64,000 nucleotides of DNA from an uncultured Halomonas sp. (lineage in GTDB: Bacteria > Pseudomonadota > Gammaproteobacteria > Pseudomonadales > Halomonadaceae): NCBI RefSeq assembly GCF_947500835.1, contig NZ_CANMTQ010000001.1:1-64000 (forward strand), given 5' to 3'. A model generated the notes under the pieces. It was not told the DNA's origin and did not search any database. It worked only from the letters and a program-made list of their open reading frames with translations. The position numbers and the translations under genes are program-made. Shown in pieces: positions 25,967-37,404 of this stretch. The first letter of the stretch is position 1; each line of letters starts with the position of its first letter.

Positions 25967-26638
25967 CTACTCGGACAGGTTGAATTCGCCACCCTTCTCG
26001 ATGGCACGCTGATAGGCAGGACGTTCACGCATACGCGTCAGACAGGCTTTTAGTTTAGGCGAACCCTTGAGCCCATCGCGAGCATCCAGGGCCAACAATG
26101 GAAAGCTCATCTGGATATCGGCAGCGGTGAATTGCTCACCGGCAAACCAGGTCGACTTGTCCAGTACAGCTTCCCAGAACTCCATGTGCTGACGAATCTG
26201 CGGATCGAGAAACTTATCCTTCACGCCGCTGGCAAACATATTACCAATAGGACGCATTGGCGCCGGAACCGGCGATTTGCCTAGCCGCGAAAATACCAGC
26301 TTCATTACCAGCAACGGCATGGCGGAACCTTCGGCGTAATGCAGCCAAAAGCGGTAATGGCGATAGTCCGCGCTGCCGGGCTCGGGTATCAAGCCATGCT
26401 TGGTATCGTATTGCTCGATCAGGTGGTCGATGATCGCCCCGGATTCCGCAAGGGTTATTTCGCCGTCGGTGACCACCGGTGACTTGCCCAGGGGATGCAC
26501 CTGCTTGAGGGCCGCCGGCGCCAGCATGGTGTCCGGGTCCCGAGCATATTCGACGACCTCGTAGTCGAGTCCCAGTTCTTCAAGTAGCCACAGGACACGC
26601 TGGGAACGCGAGTTTTCCAGGTGATGAACCTTGATCAT
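25967..26638 (-). CDS. Glutathione S-transferase family protein
   Basis: A 223-residue GST. The N-terminal thioredoxin-like domain begins [20 protein letters not shown], with Ser in the SRSQR turn as the likely glutathione-activating residue. [20 protein letters not shown] carries the cis-Pro and the Glu-Ser pair that binds glutathione. The all-helical C-terminal domain follows from about residue 90 and contains the [11 protein letters not shown]-capping motif. The start at 26638 is chosen to match the family N-terminus. Substrate unknown. Divergent from the response regulator gene. Confidence 0.9.
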   Translation of the reverse strand: MIKVHHLENSRSQRVLWLLEELGLDYEVVEYARDPDTMLAPAALKQVHPLGKSPVVTDGEITLAESGAIIDHLIEQYDTKHGLIPEPGSADYRHYRFWLHYAEGSAMPLLVMKLVFSRLGKSPVPAPMRPIGNMFASGVKDKFLDPQIRQHMEFWEAVLDKSTWFAGEQFTAADIQMSFPLLALDARDGLKGSPKLKACLTRMRERPAYQRAIEKGGEFNLSE

Positions 26639-26767
26639 GCGATGCTTCCTTGTGGGTGTGATGTCATTCCTTTCACGGTCTCTGGCGGAAGACGACCAAA
26701 GCCGCCTTTCTGGGTCGCCCACCTCCCGCTAGACTGCCAGAAGAAGCATAACAAAGGGGGCCGTTTA

Positions 26768-27139
26768 ATGCCTAAGGTACTCGTTGTCGACGACGAACCT
26801 AATATCGTGTTGTCTCTTGAATTCCTGATGCAGCGGGCCGGTTTCGAGGTGGCTACCGCGGAAGATGGCGAACAGGCGCTCGCCCTTGTCGCCGAACAGT
26901 CTCCGGACCTGGTGCTGCTGGATATCAGCCTGCCAGGCATCAGCGGTTTCGATGTGCTCGAACGCTTGCGCGCCGACAATACCCATTCGCGGCTGCCGAT
27001 CATCATGCTCACCGCCCATGGCCGAGAGGTCGAACGCGAGAAAGGCTTCGCCCTGGGCGCCGACGATTACATCACCAAGCCCTTCTCGACCCAGGCCCTG
27101 GTCGACAAGGTCAAGGGTCTGCTCAACGAGGAGCGTTGA
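26768..27139 (+). CDS. Single-domain response regulator (CheY-like)
   Basis: A 123-residue receiver domain with no output domain. Acidic pocket D8, D9; phosphorylation site D52 (LLDISLPG); switch Thr82 and Lys104 (ITKPF). The upstream sequence has AAAGGGGG as ribosome site. Its end overlaps the next gene by 4 bases, so it is the first gene of a unit with the sensor-exonuclease protein, a small membrane protein and the symporter-kinase. It is the natural phosphate acceptor for that kinase, which lacks its own receiver domain. Confidence 0.93.
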   Translation: MPKVLVVDDEPNIVLSLEFLMQRAGFEVATAEDGEQALALVAEQSPDLVLLDISLPGISGFDVLERLRADNTHSRLPIIMLTAHGREVEREKGFALGADDYITKPFSTQALVDKVKGLLNEER

Positions 27140-29178
27140 GTATGCTGGGACGCCAACGCCTGCTTGGCCTGTGGCTGCTTGCCAGCGGGATACTCCTGTT
27201 CGGGGGCGCCTTTCTGGCTCTATGGCTGACAGCCGAACTGGACGCGAGCCGCCCTGCGCGTATCTGGCTGTGGGGCATCTGCCTTTCCCCTGGCCTGCTG
27301 ACAGTGCTTGCCGGCGCCTGGCTGGATCGGCGTCTTTTCGCGCCGCTTCGTCATCTGCGCGTACAGCTCACCCGGCTGGTGGCCAATCCCGGCGCCCGAG
27401 ACGACTATTCACCCGAGGGTTGGCTCGTCGATCTAGGCGACGACCTTCAGCGCCTCCGGGATGGTTGGCGCAGTGACCGCCAGGCGCTGAATACCGCCCA
27501 TGCCGAAGGCGCCCGCACCGCGGCGCGCATTCGCCAGGAACTGGAAACCCTGCTGCAGTCGCTAGAGGTGCCACTGCTGCTGTGCGATCGCCACCGCCGC
27601 CTGTTGCTGTTCAATCATGCTGCCGAAACCCTGTTTGCCAAACACGCAACGCTTGGGCTGGGCCGCAATCTGGCCACGCTGCTGCCCTCCACCAGCCTGC
27701 GCGACGCCCTCGGCGCCCTGCCCATGGATGGCAGCCCGCACGAGGTGCTGATCCCCTTCGGCGAACGCTGGCTGCGGGGTTCGCTGCGACGGGTCTTGTC
27801 AGGGCATGGCGAGACGCTGCTGACCCTGGAAGACGCCACTGCCAGCTGGAGCCGGGAACTCAACGAACGCGCCCGCCTGGCGGAGCTGTTGCCGGCGCTG
27901 CGCCGCCATGCCGCCAGCCTGACCACGGCAGCCGAGGCGCTGGAACAGGCCTACCAGGAGCCAACGCTGCGTCAGAAGCTGGAAACAGCCATTCAGGAAG
28001 AAAGCCAAGCCCTGGGCACGACGCTAGAGGGCCTGGGTCGTCTGGTGGAAGCCCTGGCCGTGCAGGGCGAGCGGCTGACCCCGACCTGGTCCAACGATCT
28101 ATGGCATGCCCTGGCCATGCGACTAGACGTGCGCCCCGAGAACAGCCGGTTGAGCCTGATACCCATCGGCATGCCCGCCTGGTTCAAGGCCGACGGCCCG
28201 GCCCTGCTTCCCTTGCTGCAGACCTTGCTTGAATGCCTGGCCGAGGCAAGCGGATGCCACCATTTCGAGGGCGAGGTCTGTCTCGGCAATCGTCGAGTCT
28301 ATCTCGATCTCATCTGGTCCGGCGCGCCCCTGAATCAGCAGCGGCTCTCGGGCTGGAGCGATCAGACGCTGGACGAGCTGCCCATGGCCCCCAGAATCGC
28401 CGATATCCTGCGCCAGCATGACAGCGACCTCTGGAGCCTGCCCGATGAGGATGGCCGCCACGCTCGCCTGCGCTTGCCCCTGCCGGCGGTGGCCCGGGTC
28501 GGCATTCCGGAGACGCCGCCACCGCCGCGCCCGGAATTTCACGATTTCGATATCGCCGAACTGCCGGCCCCGGACGAGGAGCTGGCAAGCCGAACCCTGC
28601 GTCAGCTGGACATCGTGGTCTTCGATACCGAAACCACCGGTCTCGAGCTTGCCGATGGCGACACGGTGATCAGCATCGGTGCCTGTCGCATCGTCAACGC
28701 TCGCCTGCTGGCAGACGACACCTTCGATCAGCTGATCGATCCACAGCGCCCGATTCCGCCGCAGAGCACGGTCTTCCACGGGCTCACCGACGCGGACGTG
28801 ACCGGCGCGCCCACGCTGCGTCAGGTACTGCCCCGCTTTCGCGACTACACCCAGGATGCAGTACTGATGGCCCACAACGCCGCCTTCGACCTGCGCGCCA
28901 TTCACCCCCTGGGCAGCGGCCTGCGCTTCGACAATACGGTACTGGTTACCCTGCTGCTGTCCCGGGCGCTGGATGAAAGCTTCGAGGACCATGACCTGGA
29001 TAGCCTGGCGGAGCGCTTCGATCTGACGATACCGCCTGGTGCGCGTCATAGCGCCTTGGGAGATGCTCGCATCACCGGTGCTCTATGGCTTGCCCTGCTG
29101 CCCCGTCTCGAGGCCCGGGGCATCACCACCCTGGCCCAGGCACTGGCCCTGCAGGGCAAGGTGGGCGTGCCGTCATGA
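27136..29178 (+). CDS. Membrane sensor-like protein fused to DnaQ-type 3'-5' exonuclease
   Basis: A 680-residue fusion. Two N-terminal membrane helices (about residues 6-30 and 42-62) are followed by a HAMP-like and coiled stretch, a PAS-like region (about 145-245, beginning [20 protein letters not shown]), a linker resembling a kinase dimerisation region without the catalytic His, and a C-terminal DEDDh exonuclease. The exonuclease starts at about 495 with VFDTETTG, then [24 protein letters not shown] and [11 protein letters not shown]. All DEDDh residues appear present, so it should be an active nuclease. Homologues accompany acetate/carbon-switch kinases in related bacteria, from general knowledge. 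The role of a membrane-tethered nuclease there is unexplained. ATGA overlaps join it to genes on both sides. Confidence 0.85.
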   Translation: MSMLGRQRLLGLWLLASGILLFGGAFLALWLTAELDASRPARIWLWGICLSPGLLTVLAGAWLDRRLFAPLRHLRVQLTRLVANPGARDDYSPEGWLVDLGDDLQRLRDGWRSDRQALNTAHAEGARTAARIRQELETLLQSLEVPLLLCDRHRRLLLFNHAAETLFAKHATLGLGRNLATLLPSTSLRDALGALPMDGSPHEVLIPFGERWLRGSLRRVLSGHGETLLTLEDATASWSRELNERARLAELLPALRRHAASLTTAAEALEQAYQEPTLRQKLETAIQEESQALGTTLEGLGRLVEALAVQGERLTPTWSNDLWHALAMRLDVRPENSRLSLIPIGMPAWFKADGPALLPLLQTLLECLAEASGCHHFEGEVCLGNRRVYLDLIWSGAPLNQQRLSGWSDQTLDELPMAPRIADILRQHDSDLWSLPDEDGRHARLRLPLPAVARVGIPETPPPPRPEFHDFDIAELPAPDEELASRTLRQLDIVVFDTETTGLELADGDTVISIGACRIVNARLLADDTFDQLIDPQRPIPPQSTVFHGLTDADVTGAPTLRQVLPRFRDYTQDAVLMAHNAAFDLRAIHPLGSGLRFDNTVLVTLLLSRALDESFEDHDLDSLAERFDLTIPPGARHSALGDARITGALWLALLPRLEARGITTLAQALALQGKVGVPS

Positions 29179-29426
29179 ATCGTCGGCAAGAGAAGGCGCG
29201 TCTGCTGGCCCTGGCCGGATTGGCGCTGTTGCTGTTCAGCCCGCCGCTGATCCTGCTCTTCGATCAACCCTCGACAAACGGCCTGTCCTGGCTGCCCCTC
29301 TATCTGTTCGTGGCCTGGGGCGCGGTGATCGGCATGGCGGCCTGGTGGCTTGAACGTCCTGACGTAACGCCGCGTGAAAAACCAACCGGAGCGCCACAAG
29401 AGGAACGACAGCAGCATGAGAAGTGA
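29175..29426 (+). CDS. Small two-helix membrane protein, 83 aa
   Basis: Begins [15 protein letters not shown] with ATG overlapping the stop of the exonuclease gene. Two hydrophobic helices (about residues 9-30 and 38-62) are separated by a short polar loop with DQPSTNGLSWL, and the C-terminal tail is charged. It resembles the small companion proteins found with solute symporters but is not clearly DUF485. It overlaps the symporter-kinase start by 11 bases, so it is translationally coupled and may assist assembly or sensing by that protein. Confidence 0.75.
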   Translation: MNRRQEKARLLALAGLALLLFSPPLILLFDQPSTNGLSWLPLYLFVAWGAVIGMAAWWLERPDVTPREKPTGAPQEERQQHEK

Positions 29427-32208
29427 TCCGATCATGCTGAGCGTGGCCTTCGGCTATCTGGCACTGCTGTTCGTGATCGCCGCCTGGGCGGATCGACGCG
29501 CCGAGCAAGGGCGCTCCTTGATCGGCTCGCCGACGGTCTACGCCCTGTCGATCGCCGTCTACTGCACCGCCTGGACCTTCTACGGCAGCGTCGGACGGGC
29601 CGCGGTGTACGGCCCGAGCTTTCTGCTGATCTATCTCGGGCCGACCCTGGCCATGCTGGTCGGCCCGCTGCTGATCCGCAAGATGGTGCGCATCGCCAGG
29701 GCCCAGCGCATCACCTCCATTGCCGACTTCATCAGCGCCCGCTATGGCAAGAGCGATGGCCTGGGCGCACTGGTGGCCCTGATCGCACTGCTTGGCATCA
29801 CCCCCTATATCGCCCTTCAGCTCAAGGCGATCACCCTGAGCCACGCGATCCTGACGCAATACCCGGCCTTCCCCACGGACATTCTGGCGGATGCCGGCTT
29901 CTGGAACGACAAGTCGTTCTGGGTGGCGCTGGTCCTTGCGGTGTTCATCATCCTGTTCGGCACCCGCCATCTTGATGCCAGCGAACGTCACGAGGGCATG
30001 GTGGCCGCCATCGCCTTCGAGTCCCTAGTCAAGCTGGTGGCCTTTCTGGCGGTGGGTTTGGTGACCGTCTTCGTGCTCTACAACGGCCCCGGCGATCTGT
30101 TCGCCCGAGCCGCCGCGCATCCGGCGCTGGCCCAGGCGCTGAGCCTGGAGCGGGTACCCGGTGGCGCGCTGGGCTGGGTCGGCATGCTGGTACTGGCGAC
30201 CCTGGCCTTCCTGACCCTGCCGCGCCAGTTCCAGGTGCTGGTGGTGGAGAACGTGGACGAGGATCACATCCGCCGCGCCAGCTGGCTCTTTCCGCTGTAC
30301 CTGCTGGTAATCAATATCTTCGTGATCCCCGTCGCCCTGGCCGGCGTGCTGCTTGGCGACGCCTCCCTGAGCCCGGATAGCTTCGTGTTGACCCTGCCCC
30401 TGGCAGCAGGGTTCGACGGCTTGCCGCTACTGGTGTTCATCGGCGGCTTGTCCGCGGCCACCGGCATGATGATCGTCGAGACCATCGCCCTTTCCACCAT
30501 GGTCAGCAATCATCTGATCATGCCGCTGCTGCTGCGCTCATCCTGGATACACCTGGGGTCGCGCCTGTCCGGCGGCCAGGGCGAACTCACCGGCTGGCTG
30601 CTCGGCATCCGCCGCGTCGCCATCGTGCTGATCCTGCTGCTCGGCTATCTCTACCATGCGCTGATCGGCGACGCCTACAGCCTGGTGACCATCGGCCTGG
30701 TATCCTTTGCCGCCGCTGCACAATTCGCCCCAGCCATGCTGATCGGGATGTACTGGCGCGGCGCTACCCGGGCCGGCGCCTTCAGTGCGCTGATCCTGGG
30801 CATCCTGGTATGGGCCTATACCCTGCTGATCCCCGGCTTTGCGCAATCCGGCTGGCTGGACATGGCGCTGCTGGACGACGGATTCGCCGGCATCGATTGG
30901 CTCCGTCCCTATGCCCTGTTCGGTCTCGAAGGCTGGGATATCTATACCCACTCGCTGTTCTGGAGCCTGTTGGCCAATGTCGGCGCCCTTGTCGGCGTCT
31001 CGCTGTTCAGCCGCCAGAGTCGACTTGAGCAGACCCAGGCGGCGCTGTTCACCGAGGCCATGCATCCGGAACTGATGTATCGCACCCCCCTGTGGCATGG
31101 CCAGACCACGCTGGGGGAGTTGCACAAGTTGCTGAGCCGCTATCTGGGAACACCAACGGCGCTGCGTATCCTGGACGGGGACGATCGCCAGGGCGGCGAT
31201 ACCAGTGCGGCCCATTCGGCGTCGCCGGCACTGATCGCCCGGGCCGAGCGGGCGCTGGCCGGTGCGCTCGGCAACGCTTCGGCGCGGGTGTTGATCAATT
31301 CGGTGGTACGGGGCGAAGCCCTGGATCTGAACGCCGTGCTGAGCATTCTTGATACCACCTCCCAGGCGCTGGAATACAACCGCCGATTGGAGCAGAAATC
31401 CCGGGAGTTGACCCAGATCAGCGAGGCGCTGCAGGCCGCCAACGAACGCCTGCGGGAGCTCGATCGCTTGAAGGATGAGTTCGTCGCCATGGTCAGTCAT
31501 GAACTGCGCACGCCGCTGACCTCGATTCGCGCCTTCGCCGAGATCCTGCGGGACAGCGACAACCTGCCCGAGGACAAGCGCCACCACTTCCTGGAGGTGG
31601 TGGTTCACGAGAGCCAGCGACTCTCGCGACTGATCGAGGAAATTCTCGATCTGGCCCGGCTGGAGTCCGGCCGGTTGACGCTGCATCCCGAGCGCCTCGA
31701 TCTCGCCGACCTGGCCCGTCGCAGCGCCGACGCCGTGCAGCGCGTGCAGGAAGAGCGCGGCGTGACGCTGAAGGTGGATACCCCGTCGTCACCTGCAGAG
31801 GTGATCGGAGATCCCGATCGCCTGGAACAGGTGATCATCAATCTGCTCGACAATGCCAGCAAGTTTGCCGCCGATGACCAGGGCCGCGTACGCCTTGCCC
31901 TCTCGCGCCACAAGCAGCACTGGCGCCTGAGCGTCGAGGACAACGGCCCGGGCATCGGCGAAGCCGAGCGCGAGCGCGTGTTCGAAAAATTCCATCAACT
32001 GGAGCGCCAGGATGGCGGCGATGCCCCGGCCCGCGGGCGGCCTCGCGGCAGCGGCCTGGGCCTGCCGATCAGCCGGGGCATCGTCGCCCACCTGGGCGGT
32101 CGGCTATGGGTCGAGGATGGCCCCACCCTGGGAGGGGCGTGTCTGATCATGGAGCTGCCCCAGGCGCCTGCCGAGGATACCGCCACCTCGCCTTTTAATA
32201 GTGACTAG
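29416..32208 (+). CDS. Sodium/solute symporter-histidine kinase fusion (CbrA/CrbS-like)
   Basis: A 930-residue sensor. About 13 membrane helices of a sodium/solute symporter (SSS) fold occupy residues about 5-530, with VYCTAWTFYGSVGRA, ITSIADFISARYGKSDG and ALTLPLAAGFDGLP-type stretches. A coiled linker (about 640-690) leads to the HisKA domain with His695 in MVSHELRTPL, and HATPase motifs follow: VIINLLDNASKFA, VEDNGPGIG and GSGLGLPISRG. No receiver domain is attached. Such fusions include CbrA (amino acid and carbon use) and CrbS (acetate switch). The neighbouring nuclease and DUF294 genes favour the CrbS type. Start at 29416 overlaps the small membrane protein gene; ATG at 29434 is an alternative. 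Confidence 0.9.
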   Translation: MRSDPIMLSVAFGYLALLFVIAAWADRRAEQGRSLIGSPTVYALSIAVYCTAWTFYGSVGRAAVYGPSFLLIYLGPTLAMLVGPLLIRKMVRIARAQRITSIADFISARYGKSDGLGALVALIALLGITPYIALQLKAITLSHAILTQYPAFPTDILADAGFWNDKSFWVALVLAVFIILFGTRHLDASERHEGMVAAIAFESLVKLVAFLAVGLVTVFVLYNGPGDLFARAAAHPALAQALSLERVPGGALGWVGMLVLATLAFLTLPRQFQVLVVENVDEDHIRRASWLFPLYLLVINIFVIPVALAGVLLGDASLSPDSFVLTLPLAAGFDGLPLLVFIGGLSAATGMMIVETIALSTMVSNHLIMPLLLRSSWIHLGSRLSGGQGELTGWLLGIRRVAIVLILLLGYLYHALIGDAYSLVTIGLVSFAAAAQFAPAMLIGMYWRGATRAGAFSALILGILVWAYTLLIPGFAQSGWLDMALLDDGFAGIDWLRPYALFGLEGWDIYTHSLFWSLLANVGALVGVSLFSRQSRLEQTQAALFTEAMHPELMYRTPLWHGQTTLGELHKLLSRYLGTPTALRILDGDDRQGGDTSAAHSASPALIARAERALAGALGNASARVLINSVVRGEALDLNAVLSILDTTSQALEYNRRLEQKSRELTQISEALQAANERLRELDRLKDEFVAMVSHELRTPLTSIRAFAEILRDSDNLPEDKRHHFLEVVVHESQRLSRLIEEILDLARLESGRLTLHPERLDLADLARRSADAVQRVQEERGVTLKVDTPSSPAEVIGDPDRLEQVIINLLDNASKFAADDQGRVRLALSRHKQHWRLSVEDNGPGIGEAERERVFEKFHQLERQDGGDAPARGRPRGSGLGLPISRGIVAHLGGRLWVEDGPTLGGACLIMELPQAPAEDTATSPFNSD

Positions 32209-33359
32209 CCTGGGTAGTGGTGACTAGCCCGAGCCGCAGCCTTGGCCCGCCCCACCAGGGAGCGCACCTGCTGCAGGTCATGACGCAGCAACAGGCGCTC
32301 GCCATCGTCGAGCCGCCGCAGGTCAAGCCAACTGTCCGGTTGGCGGCCGGCGTCCAGGGCCATCATCTGGGCATCAAGCAACAGCCCCTGGAAACGATCC
32401 AGCGCCGCGACCCATGCCGCGCCCGCGGGAGCATCGAGCGCTCCCAGCATGACCAGCTCGTTCACACGGCCGCGACTATCGACGCTGCGCGCCCCATGGA
32501 CCAGCGCCAGCACCCGCAGGGCATTCTGCAGGGGCAACAGGCCCTGACGCTTGAGATCGAGGGCATCCCTGTGGGGGGCGTCGCGATCCTCGGCGATGAC
32601 GCGCCCGAATCGATCCAGCGCCACCGGGGTTTCATCGAGCAGTGCCGCCAGCTCGTCGAGAAGCAGGCCCGCCCGGGGTATTAGCGCCAGCACGCTGTCA
32701 CGCAGGCTCTCGGCGAGGCCGGTATCGCCATGCACCGCACGGAAATCCAGCAGGATATTGGACTGCTGGACCCGCTTGACGCGGCGCTCGGCAGTCCAGA
32801 GGCGCAATTGTTCCTGCCATTCGCTCAGGCGCTTGCGCCACATCGGCCAGCGCGCCATCACGTGGCCCTGACACAATGGAATACCGGCCTCGCCGAGGGT
32901 CTCGGTGAAACGCTCCCCCAGGGATTGAAAATAGCCATCGATTTCGTCGTGCCGGGCGTCCGGATAGTCGGCCACGATCATGGCGTTGTCCTGGTCCGGT
33001 CGCAGCAGGCTTTCATGCCGGGCGGCGGAGCCCAGGGTAAGGACGCAGTAACCCGCCGGCGGCTCGCCCCAGCCGCTGCCGCGCATCTCCTCGAGGGCCT
33101 GATAAATCGAGTGGCGATAGAGCCAATCGTTGTGATCGCTGAGCAGTTGACTGATACGCCAGCCCGGCAGGTCCAGACGCAGCAGCGCATCCACCAGGCA
33201 TGGCTGCCAGGCCTTGGCCTCGGCAAGCGACGGGGCGGGCCCCAGGCGCAGCAAGGCGTCGCCCAGGGGCGCAAGCATCTCGGGCAAGGTCGCCGGATCC
33301 GGGAGATCGTCCGTGGCGAACAGCCTGCGCCAAGGTGAAGCGCGATGTAACAGGCGCAT
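32205..33359 (-). CDS. GlnD/DUF294-type nucleotidyltransferase
   Basis: A 384-residue protein with a GlnD-like nucleotidyltransferase core: LGSAARHESLLRPDQDNAMI (about 107-126) has the G-S and D-x-D catalytic pattern. The C-terminal DUF294 part contains VRRVQQ-type helices and GRVNELVMLG. Homologues often carry cyclic-nucleotide-binding and CBS domains in front; these are missing here, so this is the short form. It converges on the symporter-kinase gene and overlaps its stop by 4 bases. Such genes are repeatedly linked to acetate transport and CrbS/CbrA-type kinases. The target it modifies is unknown. A GGGAGGG ribosome site supports the start. Confidence 0.85.
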   Translation of the reverse strand: MRLLHRASPWRRLFATDDLPDPATLPEMLAPLGDALLRLGPAPSLAEAKAWQPCLVDALLRLDLPGWRISQLLSDHNDWLYRHSIYQALEEMRGSGWGEPPAGYCVLTLGSAARHESLLRPDQDNAMIVADYPDARHDEIDGYFQSLGERFTETLGEAGIPLCQGHVMARWPMWRKRLSEWQEQLRLWTAERRVKRVQQSNILLDFRAVHGDTGLAESLRDSVLALIPRAGLLLDELAALLDETPVALDRFGRVIAEDRDAPHRDALDLKRQGLLPLQNALRVLALVHGARSVDSRGRVNELVMLGALDAPAGAAWVAALDRFQGLLLDAQMMALDAGRQPDSWLDLRRLDDGERLLLRHDLQQVRSLVGRAKAAARASHHYPG

Positions 33360-33432
33360 CGGACCCTCCCGAGAATTGCCACATTGACCGCGTCAGGCCA
33401 CCGAACGACTTCACGCAAGCCGTATTTCAAAC

Positions 33433-33459
33433 AAAAGCGGCACCCTTGAAGAGTGCCGC
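33433..33459 (-). terminator. Rho-independent terminator after the hlyU-like gene
   Basis: GCGGCAC (33437-33443) pairs with GTGCCGC (33453-33459), extended by CTT/AAG. On the minus strand it is followed by TTTTGTTT. Confidence 0.75.
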
Positions 33460-33467
33460 GATCAAGC

Positions 33468-33755
33468 TCAGCGCTTGAACATCTCATCGCCGATATCGTC
33501 GATATAGCGCTCGGCCTTTTTAAGGGTCAGCTCGACGCAGGCCTCACGACTGCTGACCATGTCCGAACGCTCGAAGCGGTGTTCCAGGGTCTCGCCCTGC
33601 TCGATCGGCTTGCGAATCCAGCCGCTGACCCGGTACTGGCCACCGGTGTCCTGAGGATCCGGGGTGATCAGATAGCCGCGATGCTCCGTCGCCGGCATTT
33701 CCTCGTGGTTGCCGTCGCCGCCCCGGAACAAGCTGCCGATCAGTTTCTTGAGCAT
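33468..33755 (-). CDS. HlyU-family protein
   Basis: A 95-residue protein beginning MLKKLIGSLFRGGDGNH, with HRGYLITPDPQDTGGQYRVSG and FERSDMVSSREACVELTLKKA, the pattern of the small HlyU-family transcriptional regulators. HlyU in Vibrio is a DNA-binding activator of virulence genes, but many HlyU-family relatives in non-pathogens have no established role. The start at 33755 follows the conserved N-terminus; a longer frame is open upstream but overlaps the argG end. It is downstream of argG and ends at a clear terminator. Confidence 0.82.
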   Translation of the reverse strand: MLKKLIGSLFRGGDGNHEEMPATEHRGYLITPDPQDTGGQYRVSGWIRKPIEQGETLEHRFERSDMVSSREACVELTLKKAERYIDDIGDEMFKR

Positions 33756-33810
33756 GCTGCCTCCCAATTGTTGAACCAGGCATGAAAATGCTGTCGAGCG
33801 CAGACCATTT

Positions 33811-35031
<1,221 letters not shown>

Positions 35032-35273
35032 TCTAGGCTCCTTCGCTGACTCTTGGGTGTATCGATGGTCGCTCAGTATAGCGCCGTTGGAACAGATCGA
35101 ATACCGCACAACATCGAGCCCCGGGGTTTATCAGGCACTGCCATTCTGCAATCCAGACTGCAGTAAACCTGCGTTTACCCGCCCTTGTTCGGCTCAAGCC
35201 CCCTGGTCATCCGCCGATAACGTTAACAGAGGTTATATCACTGCCATCAACCGTCAGAGCACCCGCGAGTGTC

Positions 35274-37301
35274 ATGTCGAATACCATCATCATCCTGATT
35301 GGCCTGGTGCTGATCGGCGCCGCCCAATTGATCGGTGGCCTGCGCTATTCACGACGGGTCGTACGTGAACTGCCGGAATCCAGAGCAAGCTGGCGCGTCC
35401 TGGGGGCGCTGATCTGGCTTTTCGTGCTCGGCTATGCAAGCTTCGCCCTCCTGCTGGTCAATCATGAAGTGTCGACGCTACTGATCGTGGTGGCACTCAT
35501 CTTCGCCGGCGGCGGAAGCTTCGTGCTCACCGTGACCCGGCTCAGCGCCAAGACCATCCAGAAGGTCAAACGCATTATCCTGTTGGAGCAGGAAAACAGC
35601 CGCATTCTGACAGCGCAGCAACGCCTGCAGACCATTCTGGACAACGCCGCCGAAGGCATCGTGACATTCGACGATCGGGGCACGATCAAATCCTTCAACA
35701 AGGCCGCAGAAGCCTTGTTCGGCTATCTCGAGCCGGAAGCAATCGATCAGGATATCGGCCATATCATCGTCCCTCCGGACAGCCTCGATCAGCGCGAAGG
35801 CTACGTGGAACATTTCCTGCGTAACGAGGTGCAGCGGTTGATCGGTCACGAAGGTGAAGTGGTCGGCTGCCATCGCGACGGCACTACCTTCCCGATGGCG
35901 CTCAAGGTCAGCAGCGTGATGCTGGAAGGCCAGCGCCTCTATACTGGGCTGGTGTCCAATATCAGCGAGCGCAAGATCATGCTCGAACGGCTGCGCCAGA
36001 TGGCGGAACAGGATGGTTTGACAGGGCTTTACAATCGCAGCTATTTCCAGCAGCAACTGGAGCGTACGGTGCAGCGTGTGCGCCGCGCCGATATCCAGGC
36101 TTGCCTGCTGTATATCGATCTGGACAACTTCAAATACGTCAACGACACCCTTGGTCATGCCGCCGGCGACCGATTGTTGATCGATGTTGCACGCCTGCTG
36201 GCCAAGCGAGTGCGCAGCACCGATCTCATTGCCCGCTTCGGTGGCGACGAGTTCACCATTTTGCTTCACGATCTGCCCATCGATCAGGGGCTACAGGTGG
36301 CCGAAGCCTTGCGCCAACAGTTCGCCGAGTATGTCTTTCGCCATGTGGGCAAGCAGATCGATATCGGTTGCTCGATCGGGGTGACCAACATCGATCGCGA
36401 GAGCAACGACGCCGAGCAGGTCTTGGCCCACGCCGACTTCGCCTGTCATCAAGCCAAATGTGCCGGACGCAACCGGGTGCATCGATTCAGCGTCGACGAT
36501 CAGGACGGTATCGATACGCTTTCAATGGACATGGGCTGGTCGCGACGCATCAAGCAGGCATTGGAAGAAGATCGACTGGTACTCGCCTATCAGCCGATCA
36601 TGACCACTGCCTGTGGCGAACTGTACGGTTACGAGGTGCTGGTACGCATGCTCGACGAGCGTGACAACCTGATAATGCCTTCAGGCTTCTTGCCCGCGGC
36701 GGAACGTTTCGGACTCGCGGTTGAGATCGATCGCTGGGTAATCGTCAATGCCATCGACTCCCTGGTTAAAGTCCGCAAAACTCAGCCGCACCTGTGTTAT
36801 TCAATCAATCTGTCGGCGCACACCCTTGCCGAAGACAAGATGTGTGACTTGATTCTGCATCGTCTCAATACCACGGGACTCGATCCCCAGGCATTGACCT
36901 TCGAGGTTACCGAAACCGCCGCGATCACGGACATGGCGGTCGCTCAGCACTTTCTGGGCCGGCTGCGGGAAATTGGTTGTCGTACGGCGCTGGATGACTT
37001 CGGTTCGGGCATGTCGTCATTCGCCTATCTCAAGGATCTACCAGTGGATATCGTCAAGCTGGATGGCTACTTCGTGCGCCATCTCGCAGGCAACCTGATC
37101 GATCAGAGCCTGGTCAAGGCCATGAACGATATCATTCACGCATTGGGCAAGCAGTCCGTGGCTGAGTTCGTGGAGGATCAGCAGAGCCTTCAACTACTGA
37201 CGGATTATGCCGTGGATTTCGTTCAGGGCTACTATCTGGGCCGCCCCGCGGCCCTTCCTTTAGGTGTATACGAGACGACGCAGAAACCCGGCGGGAAATA
37301 A
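35274..37301 (+). CDS. PAS-GGDEF-EAL cyclic-di-GMP protein
   Basis: A 675-residue membrane protein. Two membrane helices (about 1-20 and 45-80) and a coiled segment lead to a PAS domain (about 118-240). The GGDEF domain has intact FGGDEF (from about 322) and an RxxD inhibitory site (RSTD) five residues before it, so diguanylate cyclase activity and product inhibition are plausible. The EAL domain carries EVL at about 454 in place of EAL. It keeps the Asn (INLSAH), Glu (EVTET), DDFG, Lys (IVKLDG) and Gln (FVQGYYLGRP) residues of active phosphodiesterases. It could therefore make and break cyclic-di-GMP. Divergent from argG across 242 bases; no other signalling gene is adjacent. Confidence 0.93.
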   Translation: MSNTIIILIGLVLIGAAQLIGGLRYSRRVVRELPESRASWRVLGALIWLFVLGYASFALLLVNHEVSTLLIVVALIFAGGGSFVLTVTRLSAKTIQKVKRIILLEQENSRILTAQQRLQTILDNAAEGIVTFDDRGTIKSFNKAAEALFGYLEPEAIDQDIGHIIVPPDSLDQREGYVEHFLRNEVQRLIGHEGEVVGCHRDGTTFPMALKVSSVMLEGQRLYTGLVSNISERKIMLERLRQMAEQDGLTGLYNRSYFQQQLERTVQRVRRADIQACLLYIDLDNFKYVNDTLGHAAGDRLLIDVARLLAKRVRSTDLIARFGGDEFTILLHDLPIDQGLQVAEALRQQFAEYVFRHVGKQIDIGCSIGVTNIDRESNDAEQVLAHADFACHQAKCAGRNRVHRFSVDDQDGIDTLSMDMGWSRRIKQALEEDRLVLAYQPIMTTACGELYGYEVLVRMLDERDNLIMPSGFLPAAERFGLAVEIDRWVIVNAIDSLVKVRKTQPHLCYSINLSAHTLAEDKMCDLILHRLNTTGLDPQALTFEVTETAAITDMAVAQHFLGRLREIGCRTALDDFGSGMSSFAYLKDLPVDIVKLDGYFVRHLAGNLIDQSLVKAMNDIIHALGKQSVAEFVEDQQSLQLLTDYAVDFVQGYYLGRPAALPLGVYETTQKPGGK

Positions 37302-37404
37302 CGTTAGCTCCTGCTAATAAAAATTGAGGTCGTTCTCGATGACTTTTCATTCCATACTAGCGGCTGAGAACAACACTCTGGACAAACAGGCAAGGGAGCA
37401 ATGC

